Below, in pieces: positions 47,505-56,877 of a stretch of DNA of 64,000 nt. The notes under the pieces were generated by a model. It was given only the letters and a program-made list of their open reading frames with translations. It did not search any database and was not told the origin of the DNA. The translations under genes and the position numbers were made by a program. The DNA lies in the NCBI RefSeq assembly GCF_022808595.1, contig NZ_JAKUCN010000007.1, positions 124,001 through 188,000 of the forward strand, read 5' to 3'. The stretch's first letter is position 1, and each line of letters starts with the position of its first letter. The DNA is from Microvirga solisilvae (GTDB lineage: Bacteria; Pseudomonadota; Alphaproteobacteria; Rhizobiales; Beijerinckiaceae).

Positions 47505-48509
47505 TTACATCGGGCACTTGGAGTCCGACATGTAGTCGTGGACCTTGATCGCGCCCGACTTGATGTCGGCGGAGGCCTTGTCGGCAGCAGCCTTCATGTC
47601 GGCGGTGATCAGCGACTTGTTGTTGTCGTCGAGAGCCCAAGCCACGCCGTCTTCGGCAAGGCCGAGAACCGAGACGCCGGCCTTGAAGGTGTTCTTCTTG
47701 GCCTGGTCGAAGGCGTTGTAGGTGGCAACATCCACGCGCTTGACCATGGAGGTCAGCATCTTGCCGGGGTGCAGGGCGTTCTGGTTGGAATCGACGCCGA
47801 TGCCGAGCTTGCCAGCGTCGGCAGCCGCGCGCATGACGCCGACACCCGTGCCACCGGCCGCATGATAGATCACGTCCGCGCCGCGGGAGATCTGGCCCTT
47901 GGCGAGTTCGCCACCCTTCACAGGGTCATTCCAGGCTGCGCCGGTGGTGCCGGTCATGTTCTGGAACACTTCGGCGTCCTTGTTGGCGTACTTGACGCCC
48001 TGGACGTAGCCGCAGGCGAACTTGCGGATCAGCGGGATGTCCATGCCGCCCACGAAGCCGACCTTGCCGGTCTTCGAGGCCTTGGCGGCCAGGAGGCCGA
48101 CCAGGAACGAGCCCTCGTGCTCCTTGAACACGACGGACTGGACGTTCGGCTTCTCGACCACGGCGTCGATGATGGCGAACTTGGTGTTCGGGAACTCCTC
48201 GGCCACCTTCTTCAGCGCGGTTTCCTGGGAGAAGCCCACGGCCACGATGGGCGAGAAGCCGTCGCGGGCGAAGCGGCGCAGGGCCTGCTCACGCTGGGCG
48301 TCGTTCTGCGGCTCGAAATCGCGGTATTCGGTGCCCGTGTCCTTCTTGAACTTCTCGGCGCCCGTGTGAACGCCCTCGTTGAAGGATTTGTCGAACTTGC
48401 CGCCCAGATCGTAGACGATAGCGGGCTTGAAGGCCGCCTGCTGCGCAAAGGCAGCCGTGGCGGAAAAGGCGAGGCCCGCGAGCGCGAGGCCAAACTTGGT
48501 TACTGTCAT
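47505..48509 (-). CDS. BMP-family (BmpA/Med-like) nucleoside-binding ABC substrate protein
   Basis: 334 residues with a Sec signal peptide (cleavage near residue 22, AFA-QQ). The mature part is a type I periplasmic-binding fold of the BMP/PnrA family: AIVYDLGGKFDKSFNEGVHTG near 30-50, VGFSQETALKKVAEEFPNTKFAIIDAVV near 97-124, VGFVGGMDIPLIRKFACGYVQG near 151-172, and IGVDSNQNALHPGKMLTS near 236-253. PnrA/BmpA proteins bind purine and pyrimidine nucleosides. First gene of the minus-strand nucleoside operon; divergent from moeB. Ribosome binding site CAGGGA is clear. Confidence 0.93.
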   Translation of the reverse strand: MTVTKFGLALAGLAFSATAAFAQQAAFKPAIVYDLGGKFDKSFNEGVHTGAEKFKKDTGTEYRDFEPQNDAQREQALRRFARDGFSPIVAVGFSQETALKKVAEEFPNTKFAIIDAVVEKPNVQSVVFKEHEGSFLVGLLAAKASKTGKVGFVGGMDIPLIRKFACGYVQGVKYANKDAEVFQNMTGTTGAAWNDPVKGGELAKGQISRGADVIYHAAGGTGVGVMRAAADAGKLGIGVDSNQNALHPGKMLTSMVKRVDVATYNAFDQAKKNTFKAGVSVLGLAEDGVAWALDDNNKSLITADMKAAADKASADIKSGAIKVHDYMSDSKCPM

Positions 48510-48664
48510 CGGCTTTGTTCCCTGTTAGACGCCGGATTGATACCCGGTTGCCCCTTGACGATGGCATGGGAAGGGTCACGACGCCAAGGTCTCTGTCAAG
48601 CCGGATGTTATTTTCCTTCGGGGATATAGTTGATAGCTCAAGCTCCGGCGTTAAAGTCAGCCCC

Positions 48665-49444
48665 ATGCCTCTAAACCCCGACGAAATCGACCGTTATGCC
48701 CGCCATCTTGTCCTGAGAGACGTGGGTGGCCCCGGGCAATTGAAGCTTAAGGGGGCTCGCGTCCTCGTGATCGGAGCCGGGGGCCTGGGAGCCCCCCTGA
48801 TCCAGTACCTGGCGGCCGCCGGAATCGGCACCATCGGGGTTGTGGACGACGATACGGTGTCCCTCTCCAACCTGCAGCGGCAGGTGATCCACGGAACGCC
48901 GGATATCGGGACTTTGAAGGTGGAAAGCGCGGCCAGGGCCGCCCAGAGGCTCAATCCGCATGTGGAGATCGAGCCCCACGATTTGCGGATCACGCCTGAG
49001 AATGCCCGCGACCTGATCCGCCGCTACGACATCATCGCCGACGGCTCGGACAATTTCGACACCCGCTATGCGGTGTCCGATGCCTGTTTTTTCGAGAAAA
49101 AGCCCCTGGTCACGGCGGCTCTGGGCCAGTTCGACGGCTCGCTCACCACGATCCGGGCCCATGAAACCGGCCCCGACGGGAAGCCGAACCCTACCTATCG
49201 CTGCCTTTTCCCCTCCCCGCCCCCGCCGGGGGCTATTCTCACCTGCGCGGAAGCAGGCGTGCTCGGGGCTTTGGCGGGCGTGATGGGAAGCCTGATGGCG
49301 ATGGAGGTGATCCGCGAGATCGTCGGATTCGGAGAAAGCCTCGTCGGACGGCTTCTCATGGTCGATGCGCTGGGAATGCGGTTCGATACGTTCCGTTATG
49401 GGTGGGACGAGGCGAACCCATTGAGTGGGAAGCGTGATGTTTAA
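48665..49444 (+). CDS. moeB: Molybdopterin-synthase adenylyltransferase / ThiF-MoeB-HesA family E1-like protein
   Basis: 259 residues from the ATG at 48665; the frame is open back to 48515, but that part has no family likeness. It adenylates the C-terminus of ubiquitin-like sulfur carriers such as MoaD. The nucleotide loop is VIGAGGLGAPLIQYLAAAG near 34-52, the R-finger region is LSNLQRQVIH near 72-81, DGSDNFDTRYAVSDAC follows near 126-141, and TCAEAGVLG carries the conserved cysteine. Of the zinc CxxC pairs of E. coli MoeB, only one cysteine of the first is visible (TYRCLFP), so zinc binding seems lost. It overlaps the next gene by 8 bp. Confidence 0.9.
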   Translation: MPLNPDEIDRYARHLVLRDVGGPGQLKLKGARVLVIGAGGLGAPLIQYLAAAGIGTIGVVDDDTVSLSNLQRQVIHGTPDIGTLKVESAARAAQRLNPHVEIEPHDLRITPENARDLIRRYDIIADGSDNFDTRYAVSDACFFEKKPLVTAALGQFDGSLTTIRAHETGPDGKPNPTYRCLFPSPPPPGAILTCAEAGVLGALAGVMGSLMAMEVIREIVGFGESLVGRLLMVDALGMRFDTFRYGWDEANPLSGKRDV

Positions 49445-50279
49445 AGCGCCCATCGGCCGACTTGCAGCGATGCTCTTTCAGAAGAGAGAGCCCTCCGTGG
49501 ATAGCTGCCGCTTCAAGTCTATATGGCAGGCCCGGTACCAATCAGGGCGCGCTGACTATCGGCAACTCCTCGAGAAAGACCTATTCGCGACTTGGGACAT
49601 CAACATAAAACCGGATTGGACCGCAGAGCGTCAGCTTTTTATGGGGCTGAAGATTTTCTATTCTGGCCTGAACGATGCCGATGCCCTCAATTTTCTGGTG
49701 AAGGGGCATCACGTTGTCCAGCGGAGCCACCAGGATCGAAAGCTCGAATCAGGGAAATGCAAAACTGGATTTCCCTTGAACCGCGGCCGCCTGTTGCGGG
49801 CTCAGGCCTATATCACTGCCATTCTGAGCAATGAGTTCATTTTTGACGATGCCCTTCTCCACCAAGCCTCGATCGACCACGAAGATTGGTGTCGCCCCTA
49901 TAAGGGACGACAATGGGATTCTCAGGCACAGGCATATTATTTGGCAGCCATCCGCCTGAGCATCATCTCCGACAACCTCTCAAGGACCGAAGAGCTTCTG
50001 AAAGCAGGAAAGACATTTAAATGGTACGAGGAAGAACATCATCTATGGTCTCAATGGATCGACAGATACAAACACCAGCGGAACGAGTGGCCTGAGCTGG
50101 ACGATTATTTCGACCGCGTACGAGACCCAAATCTCATCCCCGATATCTTCATGGAAAAAGATATTCTCCAACTGGAGTTGGGGATCATTCGCTATAAGCT
50201 TCAAAGTCGGCGAACGCCTCAACAGGTCGAGGAGCCATGGCGGCAGGTCTTCGATATGATTTCCGCCGATAAGGAATAG
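49437..50279 (+). CDS. Hypothetical protein, unrecognised family, lower GC
   Basis: 280 residues from the ATG at 49437, which lies inside the last codons of moeB (8-bp overlap in another frame). I do not recognise the family. The protein is soluble, rich in Trp, Tyr, His and Asp, and mostly helical (for example RKLESGKCKTGFPLNRGRL and QAQAYYLAAIRLSIISDNL). GC content and codon use are lower than in moeB and pheT on either side, consistent with acquisition by transfer. The composition is similar to that of some contact-dependent immunity proteins, but I cannot support an assignment. A hairpin follows at 50339-50370. Confidence 0.75.
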   Translation: MFKAPIGRLAAMLFQKREPSVDSCRFKSIWQARYQSGRADYRQLLEKDLFATWDINIKPDWTAERQLFMGLKIFYSGLNDADALNFLVKGHHVVQRSHQDRKLESGKCKTGFPLNRGRLLRAQAYITAILSNEFIFDDALLHQASIDHEDWCRPYKGRQWDSQAQAYYLAAIRLSIISDNLSRTEELLKAGKTFKWYEEEHHLWSQWIDRYKHQRNEWPELDDYFDRVRDPNLIPDIFMEKDILQLELGIIRYKLQSRRTPQQVEEPWRQVFDMISADKE

Positions 50280-50338
50280 ATCCCGCAGGATCAGTTCCAC
50301 AGATCCAAAAGGGATGCTGGCGGAAGACCGGAATTGTT

Positions 50339-50370
50339 GGTGGAGGACCATTGGGACTGGTCTCTCCACC
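50339..50370. terminator. Hairpin between convergent hypothetical gene and pheT
   Basis: Arms GGTGGAGGACCA (50339-50350) and TGGTCTCTCCACC (50358-50370) pair with one bulge around a 7-base loop. It has no strong T-run on either strand but sits midway between two convergent stops (50279 and 50389), where a bidirectional terminator is expected. Confidence 0.45.
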
Positions 50371-50388
50371 ATCTTCATCTAACTGATA

Positions 50389-52812
50389 TTACCCGCGCAG
50401 CACCGCGCCGGTCTTCTTCGACACCTCGGCGACGATCTTGGCCGTGACGGCCTCGATCTCCACGTCGGTGAGCGTCTTTTCCGTGGGCTGCAAGGTGACG
50501 GCAATCGCGACGGACTTCTTGTCCGGATCGATGCCCGTGCCCTCGTAGATGTCGAATACGTCGACGCCGACGATGAGCGCACGCTCCGCACCTTGCGCCG
50601 CCTTCACGATGTCGCCTGCCGCCACATCGCGACCCACCACGAAGGCGAAGTCGCGGGTGAGCGGCTGGAAGTCCGGCAGCGAGAGCTTCGGCTTCATCTT
50701 GGTGGGCTTCGCCTTGGGCGGCGGGAGCGCATCGAGATTGAGCTCGAAGGCCACCAGCGGCCCCTTCAGGTCGAGCGCCTTCAGGATCTTCGGATGAACC
50801 TCGCCGAACGCGCCAACGATGTTCTTCGGGCCGAATTGCAGCGTGCCGGAACGGCCAGGATGGAACCATGCCGGACCGCCCGCGACGATCTGAAGACCGC
50901 CTGCCGGAATGCCGAGCGCCGTCAGAAGTGCGAACACATCAGCCTTGACGTCGAATGCATCAACGCTTTCAGCGCCACCATTCCAGTGACGGCCAACGCC
51001 TTCCGCGCGCGCCGTGCCGCGACGGACAGCGGCGGCTTTGATCGACTGGCCTTCCGGCTCATCCGACGCGAAGGTCTGGCCGACTTCGAAGAGCGCCACG
51101 TCACCGATGCCGCGATCCGCATTGCGCTGGGCTGCCTTCAATAGACCCGGCAGCAGCGAGGGACGCATGTCGGAGAGTTCCGCCGCAATCGGGTTGGCGA
51201 GCGCAAGGCGTGCATCGCCACCACCGAACAGCTCGGCTTCATCCTTCGAGATGAAGGACCAGGTGACGGCCTCCACCAATCCGCGCATGGCGAGCGAACG
51301 GCGCGCGACGCGCGTGCGCTTCTGGATGAGCGTGAGGATCGGCTTTGCCACCGTTGCTTCGAGACGCGGCAGCGGCTTCGGCTCGATGCGGTCGACACCG
51401 GCGATACGGATCACTTCTTCGACGAGATCGGCCTTGCCTTCGATGTCGGGACGCCAGGACGGCGGCACCACATTCACGCGCTCGCCCGAGCCCTCAACCT
51501 TGAAGCCGAGTTTTTTCAGGATTTCTTCCGACTCGGCAGGCTTCACGTCGAGACCCGACAGGCGCGGCACTTCCGAATACGGGAAGTCGATGACGCGCGT
51601 CGTATCAGGAACCTTGCCCGCGACAACGGCCTCCGTCGGCTCGCCGCCGCAGAGATCGATGACCATCTTCGTCGCGAGATCGAGACCCGGCACCGTGAAG
51701 GCGGGATCGATGCCGCGCTCGAAGCGGTAGCGCGCATCGGTGATGATGCCGTGCTTGCGGCCAGTCTGGGCGATGTTCAGCGGATCCCACAGCGCGGATT
51801 CGATCAGCACATCGGTCGTGCCCTCATCCGAACCGGAATGCTCGCCGCCCATGATGCCGGCAATGGATTCAACGCCGTTCTCATCGGCGATCACCACCGT
51901 CCCTGCATCGAGCTTGTAGGTGCGACCATCGAGCGCCAGCACCTCCTCGCCATCCCTCGCACGACGAACGGTGAGATTGCCCTTTACCTTCTTGGCGTCG
52001 AACACGTGCAGCGGACGGCCGCGATCAAAGGTGATGTAGTTGGTGATGTCGACGAGCGCGTTGATCGGACGAAGGCCAATGGAGAGCAGACGGCGCTGCA
52101 TCCATTCCGGCGACGGACCGTTCTTCACGCCGCGCACAAGACGCAGAGCAAAGGTCGGACAGAGCTTCGCGTCATCGCCCGACAAATCGAGCGTGACGGA
52201 AACCGGGCAAGCGCCCTTGCCCTGGATGGCCGGAACATCGCCGCCTTTGAGCGTGCCGAGACCGGCTGCCGCGAGATCGCGCGCAATACCGAAGATCGAC
52301 GTGCAATCGGGACGGTTCGGCGTGAGATTGATCTCGATCACCGGATCGTCGAGCTTGGCATAAGCAGCGTAGGCAACGCCAATAGGCGCATCTTCCGGCA
52401 GCTCGATGATGCCGTCATGATCCTCGGAGAGCTCCAGCTCCGCCGCCGAGCACAGCATGCCCGCGCTCTCGACGCCACGAATGGTGCCGACACCGAGCGT
52501 GATGTTCTTACCCGGAACATAAGTGCCGGGAGGCGCGAACACGCTCTTCATGCCAGTGCGCGCATTCGGTGCGCCGCAGACAACCTGAATCGGCGAGCCG
52601 GTGCCGGTATCGACCATGCATACGCGCAGGCGATCAGCATTCGGGTGCTGCTCGGCGGAGATCACATAAGCGTTGATGTAGGCGCCAAGCGTCTTCGCCT
52701 TGTCCTCGACGCCTTCGACCTCGAGGCCGATGCGCGTGAGCGTTTCCACGATCTCGTCGAGAGATGCATTGGTCTCAAGGTGATCCTTGAGCCAGGAGAG
52801 AGTGAATTTCAT
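50389..52812 (-). CDS. pheT: Phenylalanyl-tRNA synthetase beta subunit
   Basis: 807 residues, the standard length. Order of domains: N-terminal B1 plus tRNA-binding OB domain ([17 protein letters not shown] near 56-72, and [12 protein letters not shown] near 118-129), B3/B4 editing domain (about 205-375; [23 protein letters not shown]), B5 domain (about 400-475), a catalytic-like core (about 490-690), and the C-terminal FDX-ACB anticodon-binding domain starting near [16 protein letters not shown]. It pairs with PheS to charge tRNA-Phe. It lies 12 bp after pheS and ends the infC-rpmI-rplT-pheST cluster. Confidence 0.97.
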   Translation of the reverse strand: MKFTLSWLKDHLETNASLDEIVETLTRIGLEVEGVEDKAKTLGAYINAYVISAEQHPNADRLRVCMVDTGTGSPIQVVCGAPNARTGMKSVFAPPGTYVPGKNITLGVGTIRGVESAGMLCSAAELELSEDHDGIIELPEDAPIGVAYAAYAKLDDPVIEINLTPNRPDCTSIFGIARDLAAAGLGTLKGGDVPAIQGKGACPVSVTLDLSGDDAKLCPTFALRLVRGVKNGPSPEWMQRRLLSIGLRPINALVDITNYITFDRGRPLHVFDAKKVKGNLTVRRARDGEEVLALDGRTYKLDAGTVVIADENGVESIAGIMGGEHSGSDEGTTDVLIESALWDPLNIAQTGRKHGIITDARYRFERGIDPAFTVPGLDLATKMVIDLCGGEPTEAVVAGKVPDTTRVIDFPYSEVPRLSGLDVKPAESEEILKKLGFKVEGSGERVNVVPPSWRPDIEGKADLVEEVIRIAGVDRIEPKPLPRLEATVAKPILTLIQKRTRVARRSLAMRGLVEAVTWSFISKDEAELFGGGDARLALANPIAAELSDMRPSLLPGLLKAAQRNADRGIGDVALFEVGQTFASDEPEGQSIKAAAVRRGTARAEGVGRHWNGGAESVDAFDVKADVFALLTALGIPAGGLQIVAGGPAWFHPGRSGTLQFGPKNIVGAFGEVHPKILKALDLKGPLVAFELNLDALPPPKAKPTKMKPKLSLPDFQPLTRDFAFVVGRDVAAGDIVKAAQGAERALIVGVDVFDIYEGTGIDPDKKSVAIAVTLQPTEKTLTDVEIEAVTAKIVAEVSKKTGAVLRG

Positions 52813-52824
52813 AGGTGCTCTCCT

Positions 52825-53907
52825 TTACGAAGTCAGGCCGCTGACGAGGGACGGAATGTCGAGCGGGCGGAAGCCGTAATGGTTCAGCCAGCGCACATCG
52901 GCCTCGAAGAATGGACGCAGGTCCGGCATGCCGTATTTCAGCATCGCGATGCGGTCGATGCCCATGCCCCAGGCGAAGCCCTGGTACTCGTCGGGATCGA
53001 GACCGCAATTGCGCAGCACGTTCGGATGCACCATGCCGCAGCCGAGAATTTCGAGCCAATCGGTGCCTTCGCCGAAGCGGATTTCGCCGCCCTTGCGCGA
53101 GCACTGAATATCCACTTCAGCCGACGGTTCGGTGAAGGGGAAGAACGACGGGCGGAAGCGCATTTTCACCTGATCGACCTCGAAGAAGGCCTTGCAGAAT
53201 TCTTCGAGAATCCACTTCATGTGCGCGATGTTGGCCTGCTTGTCGATGACGAGACCTTCGACCTGATGGAACATCGGCGTGTGCGTCTGGTCCGAGTCGT
53301 GACGATAGGTGCGGCCGGGAATGATCACGCGGATCGGCGGCTTTTGCGACGTCATCGTGCGGATCTGCACTGGCGAGGTATGCGTGCGCAGCACCTTGCG
53401 CTCGCCCTTCTCGTCGGGAGCGAGGAAGAAAGTGTCGTGCATCTCGCGCGCCGGATGGCCGACGGGGAAGTTCAGCGCTGTGAAGTTGAGATAATCCGTC
53501 TCGATATCCGGACCCTCGGCCACGGAGAAACCCATATCGGCGAAGATCGCCGTCAGTTCCTCGATCACCTGGCTGATGGGATGGATGCGGCCGCGCGCTT
53601 CCGGCGCTTCCTGCACGGGCAGCGTCACGTCGATGCGCTCTGCGGCGAGGCGCGCTCCGAGAGCGGCCTCGGCGAGCGTTTCCTTCTTCGCCGCAAGGGC
53701 GCCCTGCACCTTGTCGCGCAGGCCGTTGATGAGAGGCCCGCGCTCTTTCCGCTCCTCGGGCGTCATGGCGCCGAGGGTCTTGAGCAATTCGGAGACGGAG
53801 CCCTTCTTGCCGAGCGCGGATACGCGCACGGATTCGAGCGCCGCTTCGTCGCCGGCGGCTTCGACCTGGGAAAGCAGGTCACGTTCAAGTTGATTGAGAT
53901 CGGTCAT
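52825..53907 (-). CDS. pheS: Phenylalanyl-tRNA synthetase alpha subunit
   Basis: 360-residue catalytic subunit, class II. The N-terminal coiled coil (about 1-85, [23 protein letters not shown]) binds tRNA. Class II motif 1 is near [19 protein letters not shown], motif 2 is [13 protein letters not shown] near 176-188 with the [10 protein letters not shown] strand, and motif 3 is [17 protein letters not shown] near 318-334. Followed closely by pheT. Upstream lies a 176-bp spacer with a hairpin separating it from rplT. Confidence 0.97.
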   Translation of the reverse strand: MTDLNQLERDLLSQVEAAGDEAALESVRVSALGKKGSVSELLKTLGAMTPEERKERGPLINGLRDKVQGALAAKKETLAEAALGARLAAERIDVTLPVQEAPEARGRIHPISQVIEELTAIFADMGFSVAEGPDIETDYLNFTALNFPVGHPAREMHDTFFLAPDEKGERKVLRTHTSPVQIRTMTSQKPPIRVIIPGRTYRHDSDQTHTPMFHQVEGLVIDKQANIAHMKWILEEFCKAFFEVDQVKMRFRPSFFPFTEPSAEVDIQCSRKGGEIRFGEGTDWLEILGCGMVHPNVLRNCGLDPDEYQGFAWGMGIDRIAMLKYGMPDLRPFFEADVRWLNHYGFRPLDIPSLVSGLTS

Positions 53908-54037
53908 CGGTCCCTAGCCAGATGCTAAGCGCTTCAAGTGAGGCGCGGCGCGGGAACCGTGAAGTCGTCCGAGCCGCGTGGTCGCAACCGACAGCGTTCA
54001 GCCGTCAGCGCGGATGGTCTCGGAGAAGGGGGAGTCA

Positions 54038-54064
54038 GGTGCGGCTGAACGAGCCAGCCGCACC
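54038..54064 (-). terminator. Hairpin between rplT and pheS
   Basis: Arms GGTGCGGCT (54038-54046) and AGCCGCACC (54056-54064) form a 9-bp GC-rich stem 20 bp after the rplT stop codon. The downstream minus-strand sequence lacks a T-run, so termination may be partial or factor-dependent. It could separate ribosomal-protein and pheST expression. Confidence 0.4.
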
Positions 54065-54083
54065 GAAAGCTAGTCTATCCGAC

Positions 54084-54452
54084 TTAGGCAGCCTGCTGCG
54101 GCAGGGCGGCCTTGGCGGCTTCCACGTAAGCGGCGAAAGCAGCCGGCTCGTGGATGGCCATTTCGGACAGGACCTTGCGATCGACCTCGATCCCAGCCTT
54201 GCCGAGACCGTCGATAAATCGGGAATAGGTCATGTCATGCAGGCGGACGGCAGCGTTGAGACGCTGGATCCAGAGAGCGCGGAAGGTGCGCTTCTTGTTG
54301 CGACGATCGCGCGTCGCATACTGCATGCTCTTCTCGACCGCCTGCTTGGCGATGCGGATGGTGTTCTTGCGGCGGCCGTAGAAACCTTTGGCGGCCTTGA
54401 AAACTTTTTTGTGCTTGGCGTGGGACGTAACGCCCCGTTTGACGCGTGCCAT
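54084..54452 (-). CDS. rplT: 50S ribosomal protein L20
   Basis: 122-residue basic protein that binds 23S rRNA and is essential for early 50S assembly. Signature [33 protein letters not shown] at the N-terminus and [17 protein letters not shown] near 58-74 are typical. In E. coli L20 represses its own operon by binding the mRNA ahead of rpmI. It follows rpmI by 41 bp. Confidence 0.98.
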   Translation of the reverse strand: MARVKRGVTSHAKHKKVFKAAKGFYGRRKNTIRIAKQAVEKSMQYATRDRRNKKRTFRALWIQRLNAAVRLHDMTYSRFIDGLGKAGIEVDRKVLSEMAIHEPAAFAAYVEAAKAALPQQAA

Positions 54453-54493
54453 GGGAAAACTCCTTCAAAATCCGGGATTGGTGGAAGACCGCC

Positions 54494-54694
54494 TTAGCCG
54501 TTGGGCAGGAAGTACTTCTTCACGTTGTAGGCGTCGCCCTCGAACAGCGTCGTGGTGCCGCGCAGGTTGCGGATCTGCTTCTTGGTCCGCTTGATCATCC
54601 CGTGGCGCTTGCCGGCCTGGGCGTAAACGACCTTGCCGGTGCCAGTGATCTTGAAGCGCTTCTTCGCGCCAGATTTCGTCTTCAGCTTGGGCAT
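54494..54694 (-). CDS. rpmI: 50S ribosomal protein L35
   Basis: 66-residue basic ribosomal protein. The sequence begins [20 protein letters not shown] and contains the [20 protein letters not shown] block, diagnostic of L35. A clear AGGAG lies six bases before the ATG. A GC-rich hairpin (54712-54745) sits immediately upstream of that ribosome binding site, a position where translational control by L20 acts in other bacteria. Confidence 0.98.
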   Translation of the reverse strand: MPKLKTKSGAKKRFKITGTGKVVYAQAGKRHGMIKRTKKQIRNLRGTTTLFEGDAYNVKKYFLPNG

Positions 54695-54711
54695 TTGGCT
54701 CTCCTTTGGTC

Positions 54712-54745
54712 AGGCCTTCGGAGCGGGAAACCCGCCTTTCAGGCC
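54712..54745 (-). promoter_or_regulatory. Leader hairpin just upstream of the rpmI ribosome binding site
   Basis: On the minus strand GGCCT and AGGCC form an outer stem and GCGGG/CCCGC an inner stem with a TTT loop, ending 6 bases before the AGGAG of rpmI (54705-54701). It may be part of a ribosomal-protein autoregulatory leader. No known consensus is matched, so this is structural evidence only. Confidence 0.4.
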
Positions 54746-54834
54746 CAGTCTTGCTGCTTGAGCAAAACAAACCGCCACGGCAGCCCTAACAGCCGGGCGG
54801 TTCGATGAAGGGGGGCTTATGGCAGAAGCCGCCC

Positions 54835-54869
54835 CAAAAAGCAATGGCCGCCGGAACCCCGACGGCCAT
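54835..54869 (-). terminator. Terminator or attenuator after infC
   Basis: ATGGCCG.CGGGG pairs with CCGG.GGCCAT (54844-54869, one mismatch), and on the minus strand is followed by TGCTTTTTGG. It lies 25 bp after the infC stop codon and would separate infC from rpmI-rplT, at least partially. Confidence 0.65.
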
Positions 54870-54893
54870 GAATTTCGCTTAGGTAGGAGTCGC

Positions 54894-55436
54894 TTAGCGC
54901 GGTGCCAGGACCATGACGACCTGACGGCCCTCGAAGTTCGGCTCCATCTCGACCTTGGCGATATCGCCGACATCGGCCTTGACCCGGTCGAGGACCTTCA
55001 GGCCCAGGGCTTGGTGGGCCATCTCACGGCCACGGAAGCGCAGGGTGATCTTCACCTTGTTGCCTTCCTCGAAGAAGCTCTTCATGGCCTTCATCTTCAC
55101 GTCGTAATCGTGGTCGTCGATGCCCGGGCGCAGCTTGATTTCCTTGACCTCGACGGTCTTCTGCTTCTTGCGCGCCTCGGCGGCTTTCTTCTGTTCCAGG
55201 AAGCGGAATTTGCCGTAATCGAGGATCTTGCAGACCGGAGGGGTCGCGTTCGGCGAGATTTCCACCAGATCGAGACCAGCGTCCTCGGCGAGGCGCATGG
55301 CATCGAAGAAGGGCATTACGCCTTTGTTCTGTCCGGTATCATCGATCAGCTGAACTTCGCGGACGCCGCGAATGTCTCGGTTTGCGCGCGGGCCTTCTTT
55401 CTGCGGCACCGGCAAGGGTCTCATGGGACGGCGAAT
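54894..55436 (-). CDS. infC: Translation initiation factor IF-3, probable ATT start
   Basis: Binds the 30S subunit and checks initiator tRNA and start codon. The first in-frame ATG (55424) gives 176 residues but lies 21 bases from the only good Shine-Dalgarno (AGGAG, 55450-55446). An in-frame ATT at 55436 lies nine bases from it and adds four codons, giving (M)[22 protein letters not shown], an N-terminus typical of alphaproteobacterial IF-3. An ATT start is the known autoregulatory feature of E. coli infC. Domains: N-terminal (about 20-90, [24 protein letters not shown]) and C-terminal (about 95-180, [41 protein letters not shown]). Confidence 0.93.
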   Translation of the reverse strand: MRRPMRPLPVPQKEGPRANRDIRGVREVQLIDDTGQNKGVMPFFDAMRLAEDAGLDLVEISPNATPPVCKILDYGKFRFLEQKKAAEARKKQKTVEVKEIKLRPGIDDHDYDVKMKAMKSFFEEGNKVKITLRFRGREMAHQALGLKVLDRVKADVGDIAKVEMEPNFEGRQVVMVLAPR

Positions 55437-55445
55437 GGCTCGTAT

Positions 55446-55450
55446 CTCCT
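55446..55450 (-). promoter_or_regulatory. Shine-Dalgarno that selects the infC ATT start
   Basis: Minus-strand AGGAG, with nine bases (ATACGAGCC) to the ATT at 55436 and 21 bases to the first ATG at 55424. The spacing supports ATT as the initiation codon. Confidence 0.75.
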
Positions 55451-55554
55451 GTTTAGGGGCTCAGTTGAGGGGGGAGACCTTTTTCCAAAAGCCTCTTCAG
55501 CAAGCTCAACATTGCCGCGAATGGTTTTGACATTTCGCTCAAAACGGCGGGAAG

Positions 55555-56799
55555 TCAACTCGTTCTGTGGGCTGACCAGCTATCCAGAAGAGCGGAATAC
55601 ACATTGAGCGTGCTCGAAACCATGCGTTCGAGCGAGAAGTTCCGCTCCACATGGGCCCTCGCCCGGGTGCTCAAGGCGATTCTGGCGCTCGCGCCCAGGG
55701 TCAGGGCGGAGCCTACCGCCTCGGCCAAGGCCTCGGCATCGCCAGCCGGCACCCGCCAGCCGGTCCGCTCCTGCTGGGGAACCGTCGGCGGGGCAAGAAC
55801 CGTCTCCGGCACGGCCCCGAGATCGGAGACCACCACCGGGGTTCCCATGGCCTGGGCCTCCACCGCCGAGCGGCCGAAGGCTTCCGGCTCCGTGGAAGGC
55901 ACCGTGACCACGGCGGCCGCCAGGAAGGCGGCCGGCATATCGGTGCAATGGCCGACCCGGCGCACGATTCCCTTCAGGCCCTTGGCCTCGATCAGACTGT
56001 CGAGTTCCTTCACATAGGAATCCCGCCCCTGCGGATCGCCCGCCAGGATATAGGCGACATCGGTCATGCCCGCATCGCGCAACTTGGCGGCGGCCTCGAT
56101 CAGAACCTTCTGGCCCTTCCATCCTGTCAGCCGCGCCGCGAGCAGCACCACGCGCTCGTGGGGCGCCACGTCCCAGGCCTTGCGCAGGGCCTCGATTCGC
56201 TCGGGCGCCACGGCGGCGGGCGCGAATTTCAGGAAATCCGTTCCCCGATAGATCACCCCGATCCGGTCGGCGGCCTGGGGATAATGGGAGCGGATCAGGT
56301 TGCTCGTATATTGCGAGTTGGCGATCACCACATCGCCCCGGGCCATGACCGAGTTGTAGAGCACCTTCACCGAGGAGCGGCCGGAATAGCTGCCGTGATA
56401 GGTGGTCACGAACGGGATGTTGAGGCTGCGCGCCGCGCCCATGGCCACCCAGGCCGGAGCACGGGAGCGGGCATGGATCAGCGACACCTTCTCCTTGTGG
56501 CAGATCTTGGCGAGCCTGCGCACGTTGAGAAACATGGAAAAGGGGTTCTTCGTCGCCGCCGGGAACGGAATCCAGATCCCGCCCTTGGCCTGGAGCTCGC
56601 CCACGAGCCGTCCGCCCTCGGTGGCAACCAGGGCCCGCGCGCCGGCGTTCACCAGTCCCTCGGCGATGTCGACGGCGGTGCGCTCCGCCCCACCTGCTTC
56701 AAGCTCCGGGATGATCTGCAGGATCGTCCGGCCAGCGAGGGGATGAATATGGGATGACGGGAAAGATGCTCCTCCGCCGGGTCGCGCTGAAAAACTCAC
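55555..56799 (-). CDS. GT4-family glycosyltransferase (group 1)
   Basis: 414 residues, start GTG at 56799. The N-terminal Rossmann domain shows TILQIIPELEAGGAERTAVDIAEGL near 25-49, the glycine-rich donor loop of GT-B enzymes, and SLIHARSRAPAWVAMGAA near 104-121. The C-terminal domain has VLLAARLTGWKGQKVLIEAAAKL near 211-233 and the nucleotide-sugar motif PEAFGRSAVEAQAMGTPVVVSDLGAVPE near 305-332, with the E-x7-E pattern. Probably transfers a sugar in lipopolysaccharide or polysaccharide synthesis. Divergent from an alpha/beta hydrolase gene; 118 bp from infC. Confidence 0.92.
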   Translation of the reverse strand: MSFSARPGGGASFPSSHIHPLAGRTILQIIPELEAGGAERTAVDIAEGLVNAGARALVATEGGRLVGELQAKGGIWIPFPAATKNPFSMFLNVRRLAKICHKEKVSLIHARSRAPAWVAMGAARSLNIPFVTTYHGSYSGRSSVKVLYNSVMARGDVVIANSQYTSNLIRSHYPQAADRIGVIYRGTDFLKFAPAAVAPERIEALRKAWDVAPHERVVLLAARLTGWKGQKVLIEAAAKLRDAGMTDVAYILAGDPQGRDSYVKELDSLIEAKGLKGIVRRVGHCTDMPAAFLAAAVVTVPSTEPEAFGRSAVEAQAMGTPVVVSDLGAVPETVLAPPTVPQQERTGWRVPAGDAEALAEAVGSALTLGASARIALSTRARAHVERNFSLERMVSSTLNVYSALLDSWSAHRTS

Positions 56800-56877
56800 C
56801 GATGTAAGAGCCTTCTCGTAGGGAATGACAGAATCGCTTTAAACCCTTGCTTCAAAGCAGTTGAGGACAGGTTAACC

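Noticed and set aside
54470..54800. Possible tRNA genes in RNA-rich intergenic regions (also 16507-17330 and 20888-21167)
   Set aside because: No T-loop GGTTCGAATCC-like sequence with a matching acceptor stem was found by eye on either strand.
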